From Clostridiales bacterium (GTDB taxonomy: Bacteria > Bacillota > Clostridia > Lachnospirales > Lachnospiraceae), in contig DYCJ01000041.1 of the NCBI GenBank assembly GCA_019418195.1, forward strand, positions 1 to 13,474: 13,474 nt of DNA, read 5' to 3'. Position numbers and translations under genes: made by a program. Under the pieces are notes generated by a model that ran no database searches, had not been told where the DNA came from, and worked only from the letters and a program-made list of their open reading frames with translations. This document shows positions 1-7,536 of the stretch, one piece after another; position 1 is the first letter of the stretch, and every line of letters begins with the position of its first letter.

Positions 1-22
1 GCATCTCAGGTTTTAACTTTGT

Positions 23-142
23 CTAATATTCCTGCACAGTCACCGTCAGCATCCCTTCCCCGCCAATCCCAAAAGGTTCATCAAAAGGGCTGTATCCGAT
101 TGATTTTCTGCGTACATCCAATTGGAAGTCTCTCCCCGATAA
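23..142 (-). pseudogene. possible C-terminal coding remnant or very small ORF, function unknown
   Basis: The minus strand is open from an in-frame TGA at 145-143 to a TAG at 25-23. The last 32 codons read like real protein (a segment SPFDEPFGIGGEGMLTVTVQ ending in QEY), with no low-complexity bias. No ATG opens it. A TTG at 121-119 has a GGGGAG tract 10 nt upstream and would give a 32-residue product. I do not recognise the sequence. It could be the 3' end of a gene whose 5' part was lost or frameshifted, since the frame offset by one is open further upstream, or it could be a chance ORF. It lies downstream of carB and of the inverted-repeat element on the same strand. Confidence 0.2.
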
Positions 143-257
143 TCACGAAATTTACAGAAAATTGATTGAAAAGGTGAACTTTATCGACTACCTTCCCTTT
201 CCTGCCGGTTGGGATGGGACCGTAGTCGAGAGCGTTCCGGTCTTGTTTCTTCCGTTT

Positions 258-453
258 GAAATTCGTTTTTCGGGATGGGAAAGAAAGCAGCCGGGAGACA
301 GGTATTGTGTACGCACCGTAGAGTAACGCCGGCACTTGGAGCGCGTCTTTTGCGCTCCTATGTACCGTTGCGTTACGGCCCGAGCGAAAGCGGGTGCGAT
401 AACAATACCTGTCTCCCGGCGGATACTTTGTTAGTACGGAAAACACGAATTTC
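258..453. repeat. long imperfect inverted-repeat (MITE-like or structured RNA) element abutting the carB stop
   Basis: The outer ends are complementary: GAAATTCG at 258-265 and CGAATTTC at 446-453. Next comes a poorly matched stretch of about 24 bases per side. A perfect 19-bp pair follows: GCCGGGAGACAGGTATTGT at 290-308 and its reverse complement at 402-420. Further complementary blocks nest inside: 312-317 with 393-398, 323-329 with 370-376, and 338-344 with 352-358, the last enclosing a 7-nt loop. A GC-rich stretch at 379-394 (CCCG...CGGG around GAAA) could form a side hairpin. The right end includes the last base of the carB stop codon. No transposase gene and no clear target duplication are visible. 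It may be a non-autonomous mobile element, a structured RNA, or a weak terminator for carB. A 66-codon plus-strand ORF runs through it but has no recognisable family. Confidence 0.75.
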
Positions 454-3400
454 TATACCGTCGCAATATCTATAAGCGTCAGTTTCTTGATATCTGTATT
501 CTCAAGGCTCGTGATCAGTGCCTCCGCGGTGTCGATCGCCGTCAGCACGTTCACCCCTGTCTCAATGGCGTTTCTGCGGATAACGAATCCATCTTTCGAG
601 TGCTCTGCTCCCTGTGCCGGGATATCGATGACAAGGTCGATCTTATGTCCTAAGATCAGGTCGAGGAGGTTCGGTGACTCCTGCTCGATCTTACGCACAG
701 GCGTTGCCTTTACGCCCGCCTCGTTGAGAGCTCTCGCTGTTCCGCTTGTAGCGAAGATGTGGTAGCCGATATTTGCAAATCTGCGGCCGATCTCCACTGC
801 GGCCGGATGTTCCTCATCACGGACAGTCATGATCATGTTCTTGAATTTTGGCAATTTGATTCCAGCGCCGATGAATGCCTTGTAAAGAGCCTCGTCGAAT
901 GTCTTCGCTATTCCGAGACACTCTCCTGTGGACTTCATCTCAGGTCCGAGGCTGATATCTGCACCTCTGATCTTCTCAAAGGAGAATACCGGCATCTTGA
1001 CTGCCACATAATCTGCCTCCGGCTGAAGACCCGGTGTGTAACCCAGATCTTTGATCTTCTTTCCGATGATCACCTGTGTCGCCAGCGGCACGATCGGAAT
1101 CCCCGTTACCTTGCTGATGTACGGAACGGTACGGCTGGATCTCGGATTGACCTCGATCACGTACACATCCTCCTCACCGCAGACAATGAACTGAATGTTG
1201 ATCATACCGATGACATGAAGGGATTTCGCAAGCCTTCTCGTGTACTCCGCGATCTTTGCTTTTGCTCCTTCTGTCAGGCTCTGAGCCGGATATACAGAGA
1301 TACTGTCTCCGGAATGGATACCGGCACGCTCGATATGCTCCATGATACCCGGAATCAGGATATCGGTCCCGTCGCATACAGCGTCGACCTCTATTTCCTT
1401 GCCCTGTAGGTATTTATCCACGAGGATCGGGTGATCCTGCGCAATGCGGTTGATGATGCCGATGAACTGGTCGATGTCATTGTCATTAATGGCAATCTGC
1501 ATCCCCTGTCCGCCAAGCACGTAGGACGGGCGCACAAGTACCGGATACCCCAGACGGTTTGCGACCTCTTTTGCCTCCTCGGCAGTAAATACAGTTCCTC
1601 CGGTCGGACGCGGGATCCCGCATTCTTCAAGGATCTCGTCAAAGAGTTCCCTGTCCTCTGCCTTGTCCACGTTCTCCGCAGAGGTTCCGAGGATCGGCAC
1701 GCCCATCTTCATGAGCGCTTCCGTCAGTTTGATGGCTGTCTGGCCGCCGAACTGGACAACAGCGCCGTCCGGCTTCTCAATATCCACAATGCTCTCTACA
1801 TCTTCCGGAGTAAGAGGCTCGAAATACAGTTTGTCTGCAATATCAAAGTCCGTACTTACTGTCTCCGGGTTGTTGTTGACAATAATCGTCTCATAGCCTT
1901 CCTTTGCAAATGCCCATGTGCAGTGCACGGAACAGAAGTCGAACTCGATTCCCTGTCCGATACGGATCGGTCCTGAGCCAAGCACGAGGACTTTTTTCTT
2001 ACCCTCTGTCTTCTCCACTTCGTTCTCATTTCCGTATACAGAGTAGTAATACGGCGTCTCTGCCGCAAACTCCGCCGCACACGTATCAACGATCTTATAT
2101 GCTGCCACAATGCCGTTTGCATGGCGCATATCGTGGATCTCACGCTCTGTCTTCCCTGTCAGGCGGGCAATTACATTGTCCGGGAACTCAATACGTTTTG
2201 CTTCTCTTAAGAGATCAACAGTCAGTTCCTGTGTTTTCAGGGCGTTCTCCATCTCCACGATGATGGCGAATTTATCAATAAACCATTTATCTACTTTTGT
2301 GATATTGTAGATCGTATCGTAGTCAATGCCTCTGCGGATTGCCTCAGCGATCTTCCACATACGCATATCGTCTACGATAGCAAGCTGCTCTAAGAGGTCC
2401 TCCTCAGAAAGTCCTGTAAAGTCGTAGGACATAAGGCTGTCCACGTGCTGCTCAAGAGAACGGATCGCTTTCATCAGCGCGCCCTCAAAGTTATTGCAGA
2501 TACTCATGACCTCACCGGTCGCCTTCATCTGCGTCGTCAGTGTTCTCTTGGCGCTGATGAATTTATCAAATGGCAGACGCGGCAGCTTGACTACAACATA
2601 GTCGAGCATCGGTTCAAAGCTGGCATATGTCTTCTGAGTGATCGCATTCTTGATCTCATCCAGCGTGTAGCCCAGCGCGATCTTTGCCGATACCTTTGCA
2701 ATCGGATACCCCGTTGCCTTGGATGCCAGAGCAGAAGAACGGCTCACTCGGGGATTTACCTCGATCACACAGTATTCAAACGTATCCGGGTTCAGCGCGT
2801 ACTGCACGTTACATCCACCTGTGATATTCAGCTCACTGATGATATTCAGCGCGGAAGTACGGAGCATCTGGTACTCCTTGTCGCCCAGTGTCTGTGACGG
2901 AGCCACAACGATACTGTCTCCGGTGTGCACGCCGACAGGATCGATGTTTTCCATGTTACATACAGTGATGCAGTTACCTGCACTGTCACGCATTACCTCA
3001 TACTCAATCTCTTTCCAGCCGGCGATACAGCGCTCTACGAGCACTTGTCCCACACGGGAGAGACGCAGACCGTTCTCCAGGATTTCCACGAGCTGGTGGG
3101 AATCATGAGCGATACCACCGCCGCTTCCTCCCAGTGTGTATGCAGGACGGAGCACCACCGGATAGCCGATCTTATTGGCAAATGCAAGACCATCATCCAC
3201 GCTCTCCACAACAAGAGAAGCCGCAACCGGTTCACCGATCTTCTCCATTGTCGCCTTGAATTCAAGACGGTCCTCCGCCTTTTTGATCGTCTCTGATGTG
3301 GTCCCGATCAGACGCACACCGTTCTCTTTTAAGAAACCGGCCTCTTCAAGCTCCATTGCCAGGTTCAGGCCCGCCTGACCTCCCAGCGTCGGGAGCACAC

Positions 3401-3653
3401 TGTCCGGCTTTTCTTTCTTGATGAGCTGCTCTACTACTTCTACAGTCAGAGGCTCGATATATACACTGTCCGCAATGTCTTTATCCGTCATGATAGTCGC
3501 CGGATTAGAGTTTAAAAGAACAACCTCGATGCCTTCTTCTTTCAGGGAACGGCATGCCTGAGTTCCCGCATAATCAAACTCCGCTGCCTGTCCGATGACG
3601 ATCGGACCGGAACCGATGACCAGTACTTTCTTGATGCTTAAATCTCTTGGCAT
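453..3653 (-). CDS. carB: carbamoyl-phosphate synthase large subunit
   Basis: This is the synthetase subunit of carbamoyl-phosphate synthase. It uses two ATP, bicarbonate and ammonia channelled from CarA to make carbamoyl phosphate for pyrimidine and arginine synthesis in the cytoplasm. The 1066-residue length is normal. The protein shows the internal duplication of the family. The first half opens with VLVIGSGPIVIGQAAEFDYAG and the second, near residue 555, with VLVLGSGPIRIGQGIEFDF. Each half has ATP-grasp signatures (RPAYTLGGSGGG and RPSYVLGGQGMQ; EVNPRVSRSSALASK and EVNPRSSRTVPYISK). The last 130 or so residues form the MGS-like allosteric domain (FATSGTARALNEAG, then a segment with IDIPAQG), where UMP or ornithine acts in known enzymes. 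The ATG overlaps the carA stop as TAATG, which implies translational coupling. The stop codon touches the inverted-repeat element. Confidence 0.98.
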   Translation of the reverse strand: MPRDLSIKKVLVIGSGPIVIGQAAEFDYAGTQACRSLKEEGIEVVLLNSNPATIMTDKDIADSVYIEPLTVEVVEQLIKKEKPDSVLPTLGGQAGLNLAMELEEAGFLKENGVRLIGTTSETIKKAEDRLEFKATMEKIGEPVAASLVVESVDDGLAFANKIGYPVVLRPAYTLGGSGGGIAHDSHQLVEILENGLRLSRVGQVLVERCIAGWKEIEYEVMRDSAGNCITVCNMENIDPVGVHTGDSIVVAPSQTLGDKEYQMLRTSALNIISELNITGGCNVQYALNPDTFEYCVIEVNPRVSRSSALASKATGYPIAKVSAKIALGYTLDEIKNAITQKTYASFEPMLDYVVVKLPRLPFDKFISAKRTLTTQMKATGEVMSICNNFEGALMKAIRSLEQHVDSLMSYDFTGLSEEDLLEQLAIVDDMRMWKIAEAIRRGIDYDTIYNITKVDKWFIDKFAIIVEMENALKTQELTVDLLREAKRIEFPDNVIARLTGKTEREIHDMRHANGIVAAYKIVDTCAAEFAAETPYYYSVYGNENEVEKTEGKKKVLVLGSGPIRIGQGIEFDFCSVHCTWAFAKEGYETIIVNNNPETVSTDFDIADKLYFEPLTPEDVESIVDIEKPDGAVVQFGGQTAIKLTEALMKMGVPILGTSAENVDKAEDRELFDEILEECGIPRPTGGTVFTAEEAKEVANRLGYPVLVRPSYVLGGQGMQIAINDNDIDQFIGIINRIAQDHPILVDKYLQGKEIEVDAVCDGTDILIPGIMEHIERAGIHSGDSISVYPAQSLTEGAKAKIAEYTRRLAKSLHVIGMINIQFIVCGEEDVYVIEVNPRSSRTVPYISKVTGIPIVPLATQVIIGKKIKDLGYTPGLQPEADYVAVKMPVFSFEKIRGADISLGPEMKSTGECLGIAKTFDEALYKAFIGAGIKLPKFKNMIMTVRDEEHPAAVEIGRRFANIGYHIFATSGTARALNEAGVKATPVRKIEQESPNLLDLILGHKIDLVIDIPAQGAEHSKDGFVIRRNAIETGVNVLTAIDTAEALITSLENTDIKKLTLIDIATV

Positions 3654-4723
3654 TATTTCGCTCCTTTCATCATCTCAATAAATCTGTCAAACAGGTAACC
3701 CGAATCCTGCGGTCCCGGACACGCTTCCGGATGGAACTGTACAGTAAAAATATTTTTCCCGATATAGGCAAGTCCTTCATTTGTTCCGTCGTTTACATTC
3801 CGGAATGCCGGAACTGCTACATTCGGATCAACAGACTCTTCATCCACCACGTATCCATGATTCTGGGAAGATATATATACTCTTCCGGTCTCAAGATCTT
3901 TCACCGGATGGTTGCCGCCGCGGTGTCCGTATTTCAATTTATGGGTGGTAGCGCCTGTGGCAAGAGCCATAAGCTGATGTCCAAGACAGATGGCGAAGAT
4001 CGGAATATCTGTATCGTACAGTTTCCGGATCTCTTCTATAATGGAAGTACAGTCCGCCGGATCGCCAGGTCCGTTGGACAGCATAATGCCGTCCGGCTTT
4101 GATGCGATGATCTCCTCTGCAGTCGTGTGCGCCGGATATACGGTCACCTCACATCCGCGGTCATTTAAAGACTTGGCAATATTATTCTTGGCTCCCAGAT
4201 CCAGAAGCGCAACTTTAAGTCCGTTCCCTTTCAGAACATATTTTTCCGTGCAGGTCACTTTGGATACCACGTCTCCGACTGTATATGCTTTCAGCTTCGG
4301 AATGATCTCATCCAGATCATAATCCTCATCTGTTGTGATCATACCGTTCATGGTTCCTTTTTCCCTCAGGATCTTTGTCAGTGCACGTGTGTCGATTCCT
4401 GCAATGCCGGGAATATCCTGCTCTTTTAAGAAATCCTGGATTGTTCCCTCACAGCGGAAATTGCTTGGCATACGGGATAACTCTCTCACGATATATCCGT
4501 CCGGCCATGCTTTCTTTGACTCCATGTCCGGTGTAATGCCGTAATTTCCGATCAGGGGATATGTCATAGTGACTGCCTGTCCTGCATAAGAAGGATCTGT
4601 CAACACCTCAAGATAACCTGTCATAGAAGTATTAAAAACGATCTCGCTGATACATTCACGAGTGGAACCAATGCTTGTTCCTGTAAATACCGTACCGTCT
4701 TCCAATATTAGAAACGCCTTCAT
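3653..4723 (-). CDS. carA: carbamoyl-phosphate synthase small (glutaminase) subunit
   Basis: CarA hydrolyses glutamine and passes ammonia to CarB. With the chosen start the protein has 356 residues, normal for the family. Residues 1-150 form the N-terminal CarA domain (KAFLILEDGTVFTGTSIG). Residues 168-356 form the class I glutamine amidotransferase domain, with nucleophile Cys246 in AICLGHQL and His331 and Glu333 in QFHPEACPGP. The ATG at 4723 is preferred because GGGAAAGGGTGA lies just upstream and the product starts with the usual KAFLILEDGT. The frame extends to a TTG at 4768, which would add 15 residues without homology. The gene follows a sigma-A promoter and a folded leader of about 115 nt and overlaps carB by one base, so the two form a bicistronic operon separate from the upstream genes. 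Confidence 0.97.
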   Translation of the reverse strand: MKAFLILEDGTVFTGTSIGSTRECISEIVFNTSMTGYLEVLTDPSYAGQAVTMTYPLIGNYGITPDMESKKAWPDGYIVRELSRMPSNFRCEGTIQDFLKEQDIPGIAGIDTRALTKILREKGTMNGMITTDEDYDLDEIIPKLKAYTVGDVVSKVTCTEKYVLKGNGLKVALLDLGAKNNIAKSLNDRGCEVTVYPAHTTAEEIIASKPDGIMLSNGPGDPADCTSIIEEIRKLYDTDIPIFAICLGHQLMALATGATTHKLKYGHRGGNHPVKDLETGRVYISSQNHGYVVDEESVDPNVAVPAFRNVNDGTNEGLAYIGKNIFTVQFHPEACPGPQDSGYLFDRFIEMMKGAK

Positions 4724-4727
4724 CTGT

Positions 4728-4778
4728 TCACCCTTTCCCTTTGTAGAATTCATTAACTGCTGATTCAAGAAGAGCCAT
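4728..4778 (-). other. possible 16-residue leader ORF before carA
   Basis: ATG at 4778-4776 opens a frame of 16 codons (MALLESAVNEFYKGKG) ending with TGA at 4730-4728, four bases before the carA ATG. The carA Shine-Dalgarno tract lies inside its last codons, so ribosomes finishing it could affect carA initiation. No Shine-Dalgarno sequence precedes it, and its start codon falls in the 3' arm of a possible leader hairpin. It may well be untranslated. There is no run of regulatory codons of the kind seen in amino-acid attenuators. Confidence 0.2.
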
Positions 4779-4830
4779 GTCGTTACATAGCAAAGGCACT
4801 CTTGGAGTCTTTTGATCCCAGAGCGCCCTC
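4770..4830 (-). promoter_or_regulatory. carA leader with two mutually exclusive hairpins
   Basis: About ten nucleotides after the predicted transcription start, the RNA can form a strong hairpin. Bases 4830-4820 (core GGCGCTCT) pair with 4802-4792 (core AGAGTGCC). An inner stem, GGGATC-AAAA-GACTCC at 4819-4804, has one mismatch. The 3' arm of this hairpin can instead pair downstream: AAGA and GCC (4803-4795) with GGC and TCTT (4776-4770), stacked on ATGT-AACG-ACAT (4788-4777). The two folds share the segment AAGAGTGCC and cannot coexist. Neither is followed by a clear U-tract, so classic termination is not evident. The fold could act as a 5' stabiliser, as translation control, or as a ligand- or protein-responsive leader. 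I see no convincing match to the PyrR-binding loop. Confidence 0.4.
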
Positions 4831-4847
4831 TTTCTCAAATTGTAAAG

Positions 4848-4876
4848 ATTATACTACAACTGAGCTTATAATTCAA
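4848..4876 (-). promoter_or_regulatory. sigma-A promoter of carAB
   Basis: On the minus strand TTGAAT (4876-4871) and TATAAT (4853-4848) are separated by exactly 17 bases in an AT-rich context. The -10 is a perfect consensus match and the -35 matches four of six positions. Transcription should start near 4841, giving a leader of about 115 nt before carA. This supports carAB being transcribed apart from the preceding transglutaminase-like gene. Confidence 0.8.
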
Positions 4877-4927
4877 CTGATAAATCCTGCAAAAATGTTC
4901 AGAAATACTTCTAAATATTCAAAACTA

Positions 4928-6178
4928 TTACTGATAATTCCAAAAAACCATGATCTTATTATGGGTTTCATCCTCGATATATGTGTACTCTACCTGCTCC
5001 AGACCGTACACTGATCCGAGTGTCTGTGCCGCCTTTGGAAACAACTCATTTATCACACTGTCGCGGGCCTGCTGATAGGCCTCTGAAGACGAAAACCTGC
5101 ACACGAACATCTCCTGTCTTTCATAAATACTGTCGTTCATATCCCCCAGAAGGATCTGAGGATCATAGGACTCATAGTACATGCCATTCATTTTGTAGTA
5201 ATTCAGATCGTCCGAGCCGCAGGACGGATATACAACCTCATCCGCCGGTGTATGGTCAGCCCGGATTTCCTCATCCGTACAGCACAGGTAATCATAATAG
5301 ATGATATTCCCCGGCAGATTTTCCCCGCTCTCCGAAGCGAGAAAGACCGGATCTCCGAACGTCACATCCATCTGATAGTAATTTCCGCCGCAGTTCACGA
5401 TATTCCAGGCATGTGCCTCCTGCCCCTGAGCAGTTCCCACTACGTAGATACACTCGATCCCCATGTTGTTCAGGAGATACTGTGCCGCTCTGGAATATCC
5501 GGCGCACACGGAATTTTTCCCCACAAGCGCACTGTAAATATTCTGATTGTCAGGCGCATTCTCATCATAATTGACGGTATTGACGAGATACTCGTATACA
5601 TACCGTATTCTGTCATATTCTCCTGCTGAGGGATCGATTCCGGCTATACAGTCGGATACAGCCGTATCGATCTCAATCTGTCTCTGAGCCCTTTCTTCCG
5701 ATGTACATGAATATCCGGGATGGAACTCCGTATAATTTTCGTACACTGTCATCTGTGAACTTCCGGCACACCAGAAAAACTCCGGACGGTCATACAGGAG
5801 ATACTCATATACTTTTTCAGGGCGGTCATCTCTTCCGGCATGTATCGTAATGCTTTCTTCCATATCCTGTACTCCCTGCAGAAGTTCACGATATATGAGT
5901 TGTTCTTCACTGCTCAGCTGTTCGTAATAAAAACTGCCTTCTACTTCCTCCGCCGAAACCGTAAGTTCCTGAAAACCCGCCTGTTCCGCAGCAAGCGTAT
6001 TCACTGCTTTCTCTACTGTCTCGCTGAAAGTCTCTTTTACCTGCCCTCCGAACCGATCCATGATCCAGGGTATCCCGTATGCAGCCCCGGCGCCCAGTAT
6101 CACAAGTATTATAAGGGCAGCCGCACACCCTGTTCTGCGGTGCCGTCTTTCTCTTTGCTTTCTCCTTCTTCGTGCCAT
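4928..6178 (-). CDS. membrane-anchored transglutaminase-like (papain-fold) domain protein
   Basis: This 416-residue protein has a very basic N-terminus (RRRRKQRERRHRR), then one hydrophobic segment at about residues 18-39. It is therefore probably a type II membrane protein with its bulk outside the cytoplasm. Residues 185-275 carry the transglutaminase-like core. The catalytic triad is Cys225 in the context NSVCAGYSRAAQYLL, His256 in EAHAWNIV and Asp271 in YQMDVTFGDP. Proteins of this kind may act as proteases, cross-linkers or other acyl-transfer enzymes, so the substrate cannot be told from sequence. The C-terminal 140 residues are not recognised. AGGAG lies four bases before the ATG, and the gene starts 32 bases after the SpoIID-like gene, so the two are probably co-transcribed. 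No clear intrinsic terminator follows it. Confidence 0.85.
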   Translation of the reverse strand: MARRRRKQRERRHRRTGCAAALIILVILGAGAAYGIPWIMDRFGGQVKETFSETVEKAVNTLAAEQAGFQELTVSAEEVEGSFYYEQLSSEEQLIYRELLQGVQDMEESITIHAGRDDRPEKVYEYLLYDRPEFFWCAGSSQMTVYENYTEFHPGYSCTSEERAQRQIEIDTAVSDCIAGIDPSAGEYDRIRYVYEYLVNTVNYDENAPDNQNIYSALVGKNSVCAGYSRAAQYLLNNMGIECIYVVGTAQGQEAHAWNIVNCGGNYYQMDVTFGDPVFLASESGENLPGNIIYYDYLCCTDEEIRADHTPADEVVYPSCGSDDLNYYKMNGMYYESYDPQILLGDMNDSIYERQEMFVCRFSSSEAYQQARDSVINELFPKAAQTLGSVYGLEQVEYTYIEDETHNKIMVFWNYQ

Positions 6179-6210
6179 AGAACTCCTCTCTGATATTCCT
6201 GCACAGCTTC

Positions 6211-7476
6211 TTATGTCAGCTCCGCGATCCTTGATACTCCCACATAAATCTCCGATATTTTATACCATGTGGGATAGTCAACTTTTCCTGTCACCGGAAG
6301 TCCGAACACGGACTGGAATTCTCTCACTGCATTTTCTGTTGCCGGTCCGTATATCCCGTCTGCAGTGATCTTCGGCAGCGCCGGATAATCTCCTGCGATC
6401 ACATTGAGCTGTTCCTGCATCTGACGTACCTTTGCCCCGCTGGATCCCTCCTCCAGAGTATACCCCGGCCAGGATGCCGGTATTCCCGAGATTTCTTCAG
6501 CGGTATTGATGTACATATCATCCCCATAGAAATACCGTAGGATCTCTATGGGCGAATAACCCTGGTCGCCCAGTTCCTTCGACCCCCATTGTGTCATCCA
6601 GTTTGGACAAGTCACACGTCTTCCGTCACAGTACTGAGTCAGAATCGGCTGTCTCACATTCGGCCGGGACAGATAAGCAGCAAACAGTTCATCCACGATC
6701 ACGGATATGGTGTCATAATAATTCCGCTCCGGTATCCACTTATGGTCAAACGCCGTGGACGATGTGATCGTAAAATCATACCCGCGGTTTCTGTACCACT
6801 CCGTATAGACCCGGTTCAGCGTAAAAGACATGATAGCCAGCACATTTGCCCGTATCGTATCTTCCGGCCATGTGGCGTAAATCTCACTGGACGCCACATT
6901 TTTGATGTAGTCTTTATATTTAACATAATAGTTTGTCGCCGTCGTATCTCTCGGTGACCCGTCATGGACGACGATGTATTCCGGCACGACCACACGGCTT
7001 AAAACGATCTCTCCCGACTCATTCGTAGGTTTGATCTCATCCTCTGCGATCTTGGGCGGATAATCCCCGTATAAAGTATGGGCGGGGATGACGAACACTT
7101 CCTCTTCTTCCCCGCCTGCAACGCTTGGCCGCATCCTGACATTCTGGATAGCCTTTACATTTGCAAGTATCTCTGTGCCGGCGATGCTCACCGGCTCAAA
7201 TCCCGGAGCACTGACATCCAGTGTGTACTCGGAATATGGCTGTCTCTCGTTATTCGGATCCAGACTCCATTCTTCCGGCGGGGCATCCAGAGTGAGCACT
7301 TCACTCTGTCCGGATGAATCCGTTGTCACCTGCTCCAATGTCTGTTCCGGCACCCCTGTATAGGAGATGGATATCCTCGCTTCCGCTATGGGACGGGAAT
7401 CCAGTGTCGATGTGACATTGATCTGGAGTTCGCCCTTGCCCGCAGCCTCATCCTGCATTGCTCTTATATCCCGCAT
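6211..7476 (-). CDS. SpoIID-like protein with C-terminal peptidoglycan-binding domain
   Basis: The 421-residue product has three parts. Residues 15-115 look like a beta-sandwich of the carboxypeptidase-regulatory type (LQINVTS, ISISYTG, YTLDVSAPGFEPVSI). Residues 155-320 resemble the SpoIID/LytB core: YIKNVASSEIYATWPEDTIR aligns with the SpoIID catalytic motif and places the likely catalytic glutamate at Glu198. Residues 340-405 are a PG_binding_1 domain (VRQMQEQLNVI, then ITADGIYGPATENAVREFQ). SpoIID itself cleaves denuded glycan during engulfment, so a role in spore or wall peptidoglycan is inferred. No signal peptide or membrane segment is visible. The ATG at 7476 is chosen because GGGAG lies nine bases upstream. 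Earlier in-frame starts (ATG at 7494, TTG at 7533) lack a binding site. It follows rseP by 60 bases and precedes the transglutaminase-like gene. Confidence 0.85.
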   Translation of the reverse strand: MRDIRAMQDEAAGKGELQINVTSTLDSRPIAEARISISYTGVPEQTLEQVTTDSSGQSEVLTLDAPPEEWSLDPNNERQPYSEYTLDVSAPGFEPVSIAGTEILANVKAIQNVRMRPSVAGGEEEEVFVIPAHTLYGDYPPKIAEDEIKPTNESGEIVLSRVVVPEYIVVHDGSPRDTTATNYYVKYKDYIKNVASSEIYATWPEDTIRANVLAIMSFTLNRVYTEWYRNRGYDFTITSSTAFDHKWIPERNYYDTISVIVDELFAAYLSRPNVRQPILTQYCDGRRVTCPNWMTQWGSKELGDQGYSPIEILRYFYGDDMYINTAEEISGIPASWPGYTLEEGSSGAKVRQMQEQLNVIAGDYPALPKITADGIYGPATENAVREFQSVFGLPVTGKVDYPTWYKISEIYVGVSRIAELT

Positions 7477-7536
7477 ATAAAATGTCTCCCGCATAAATAA
7501 AAATGATCTGTTAATTATATATGCGGAAGACAATCT

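Noticed and set aside
81..446. A 121-codon minus-strand open frame crossing the inverted-repeat element
   Set aside because: Its sequence is rich in Arg/Lys and Pro with no family resemblance, it lacks a clear ribosome binding site, and half of it is palindrome. The better protein-like signal at 142-23 is in another frame.
275..475. A 66-codon plus-strand open frame over the repeat element
   Set aside because: It starts inside the palindrome and runs across the carB stop on the opposite strand. It is most simply a chance frame through a GC-rich repeat.
487..3378. Many long plus-strand frames antisense to carB, and similar ones across the other genes
   Set aside because: They mirror the codon structure of strongly supported minus-strand genes, have no family motifs, and overlap one another.
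4770..4830. A PyrR-binding site in the carA leader
   Set aside because: CTCCAAGAGTGCCTTTGC is only loosely like the PyrR loop consensus, and no terminator/antiterminator pair with a U-tract follows.
6193..6206. ATATTCCTGCACAG repeated at 26-39 and 6193-6206
   Set aside because: A single 14-base match in a window of this size is expected by chance at appreciable frequency, and its two contexts are unrelated (end of an ORF and an intergenic gap).
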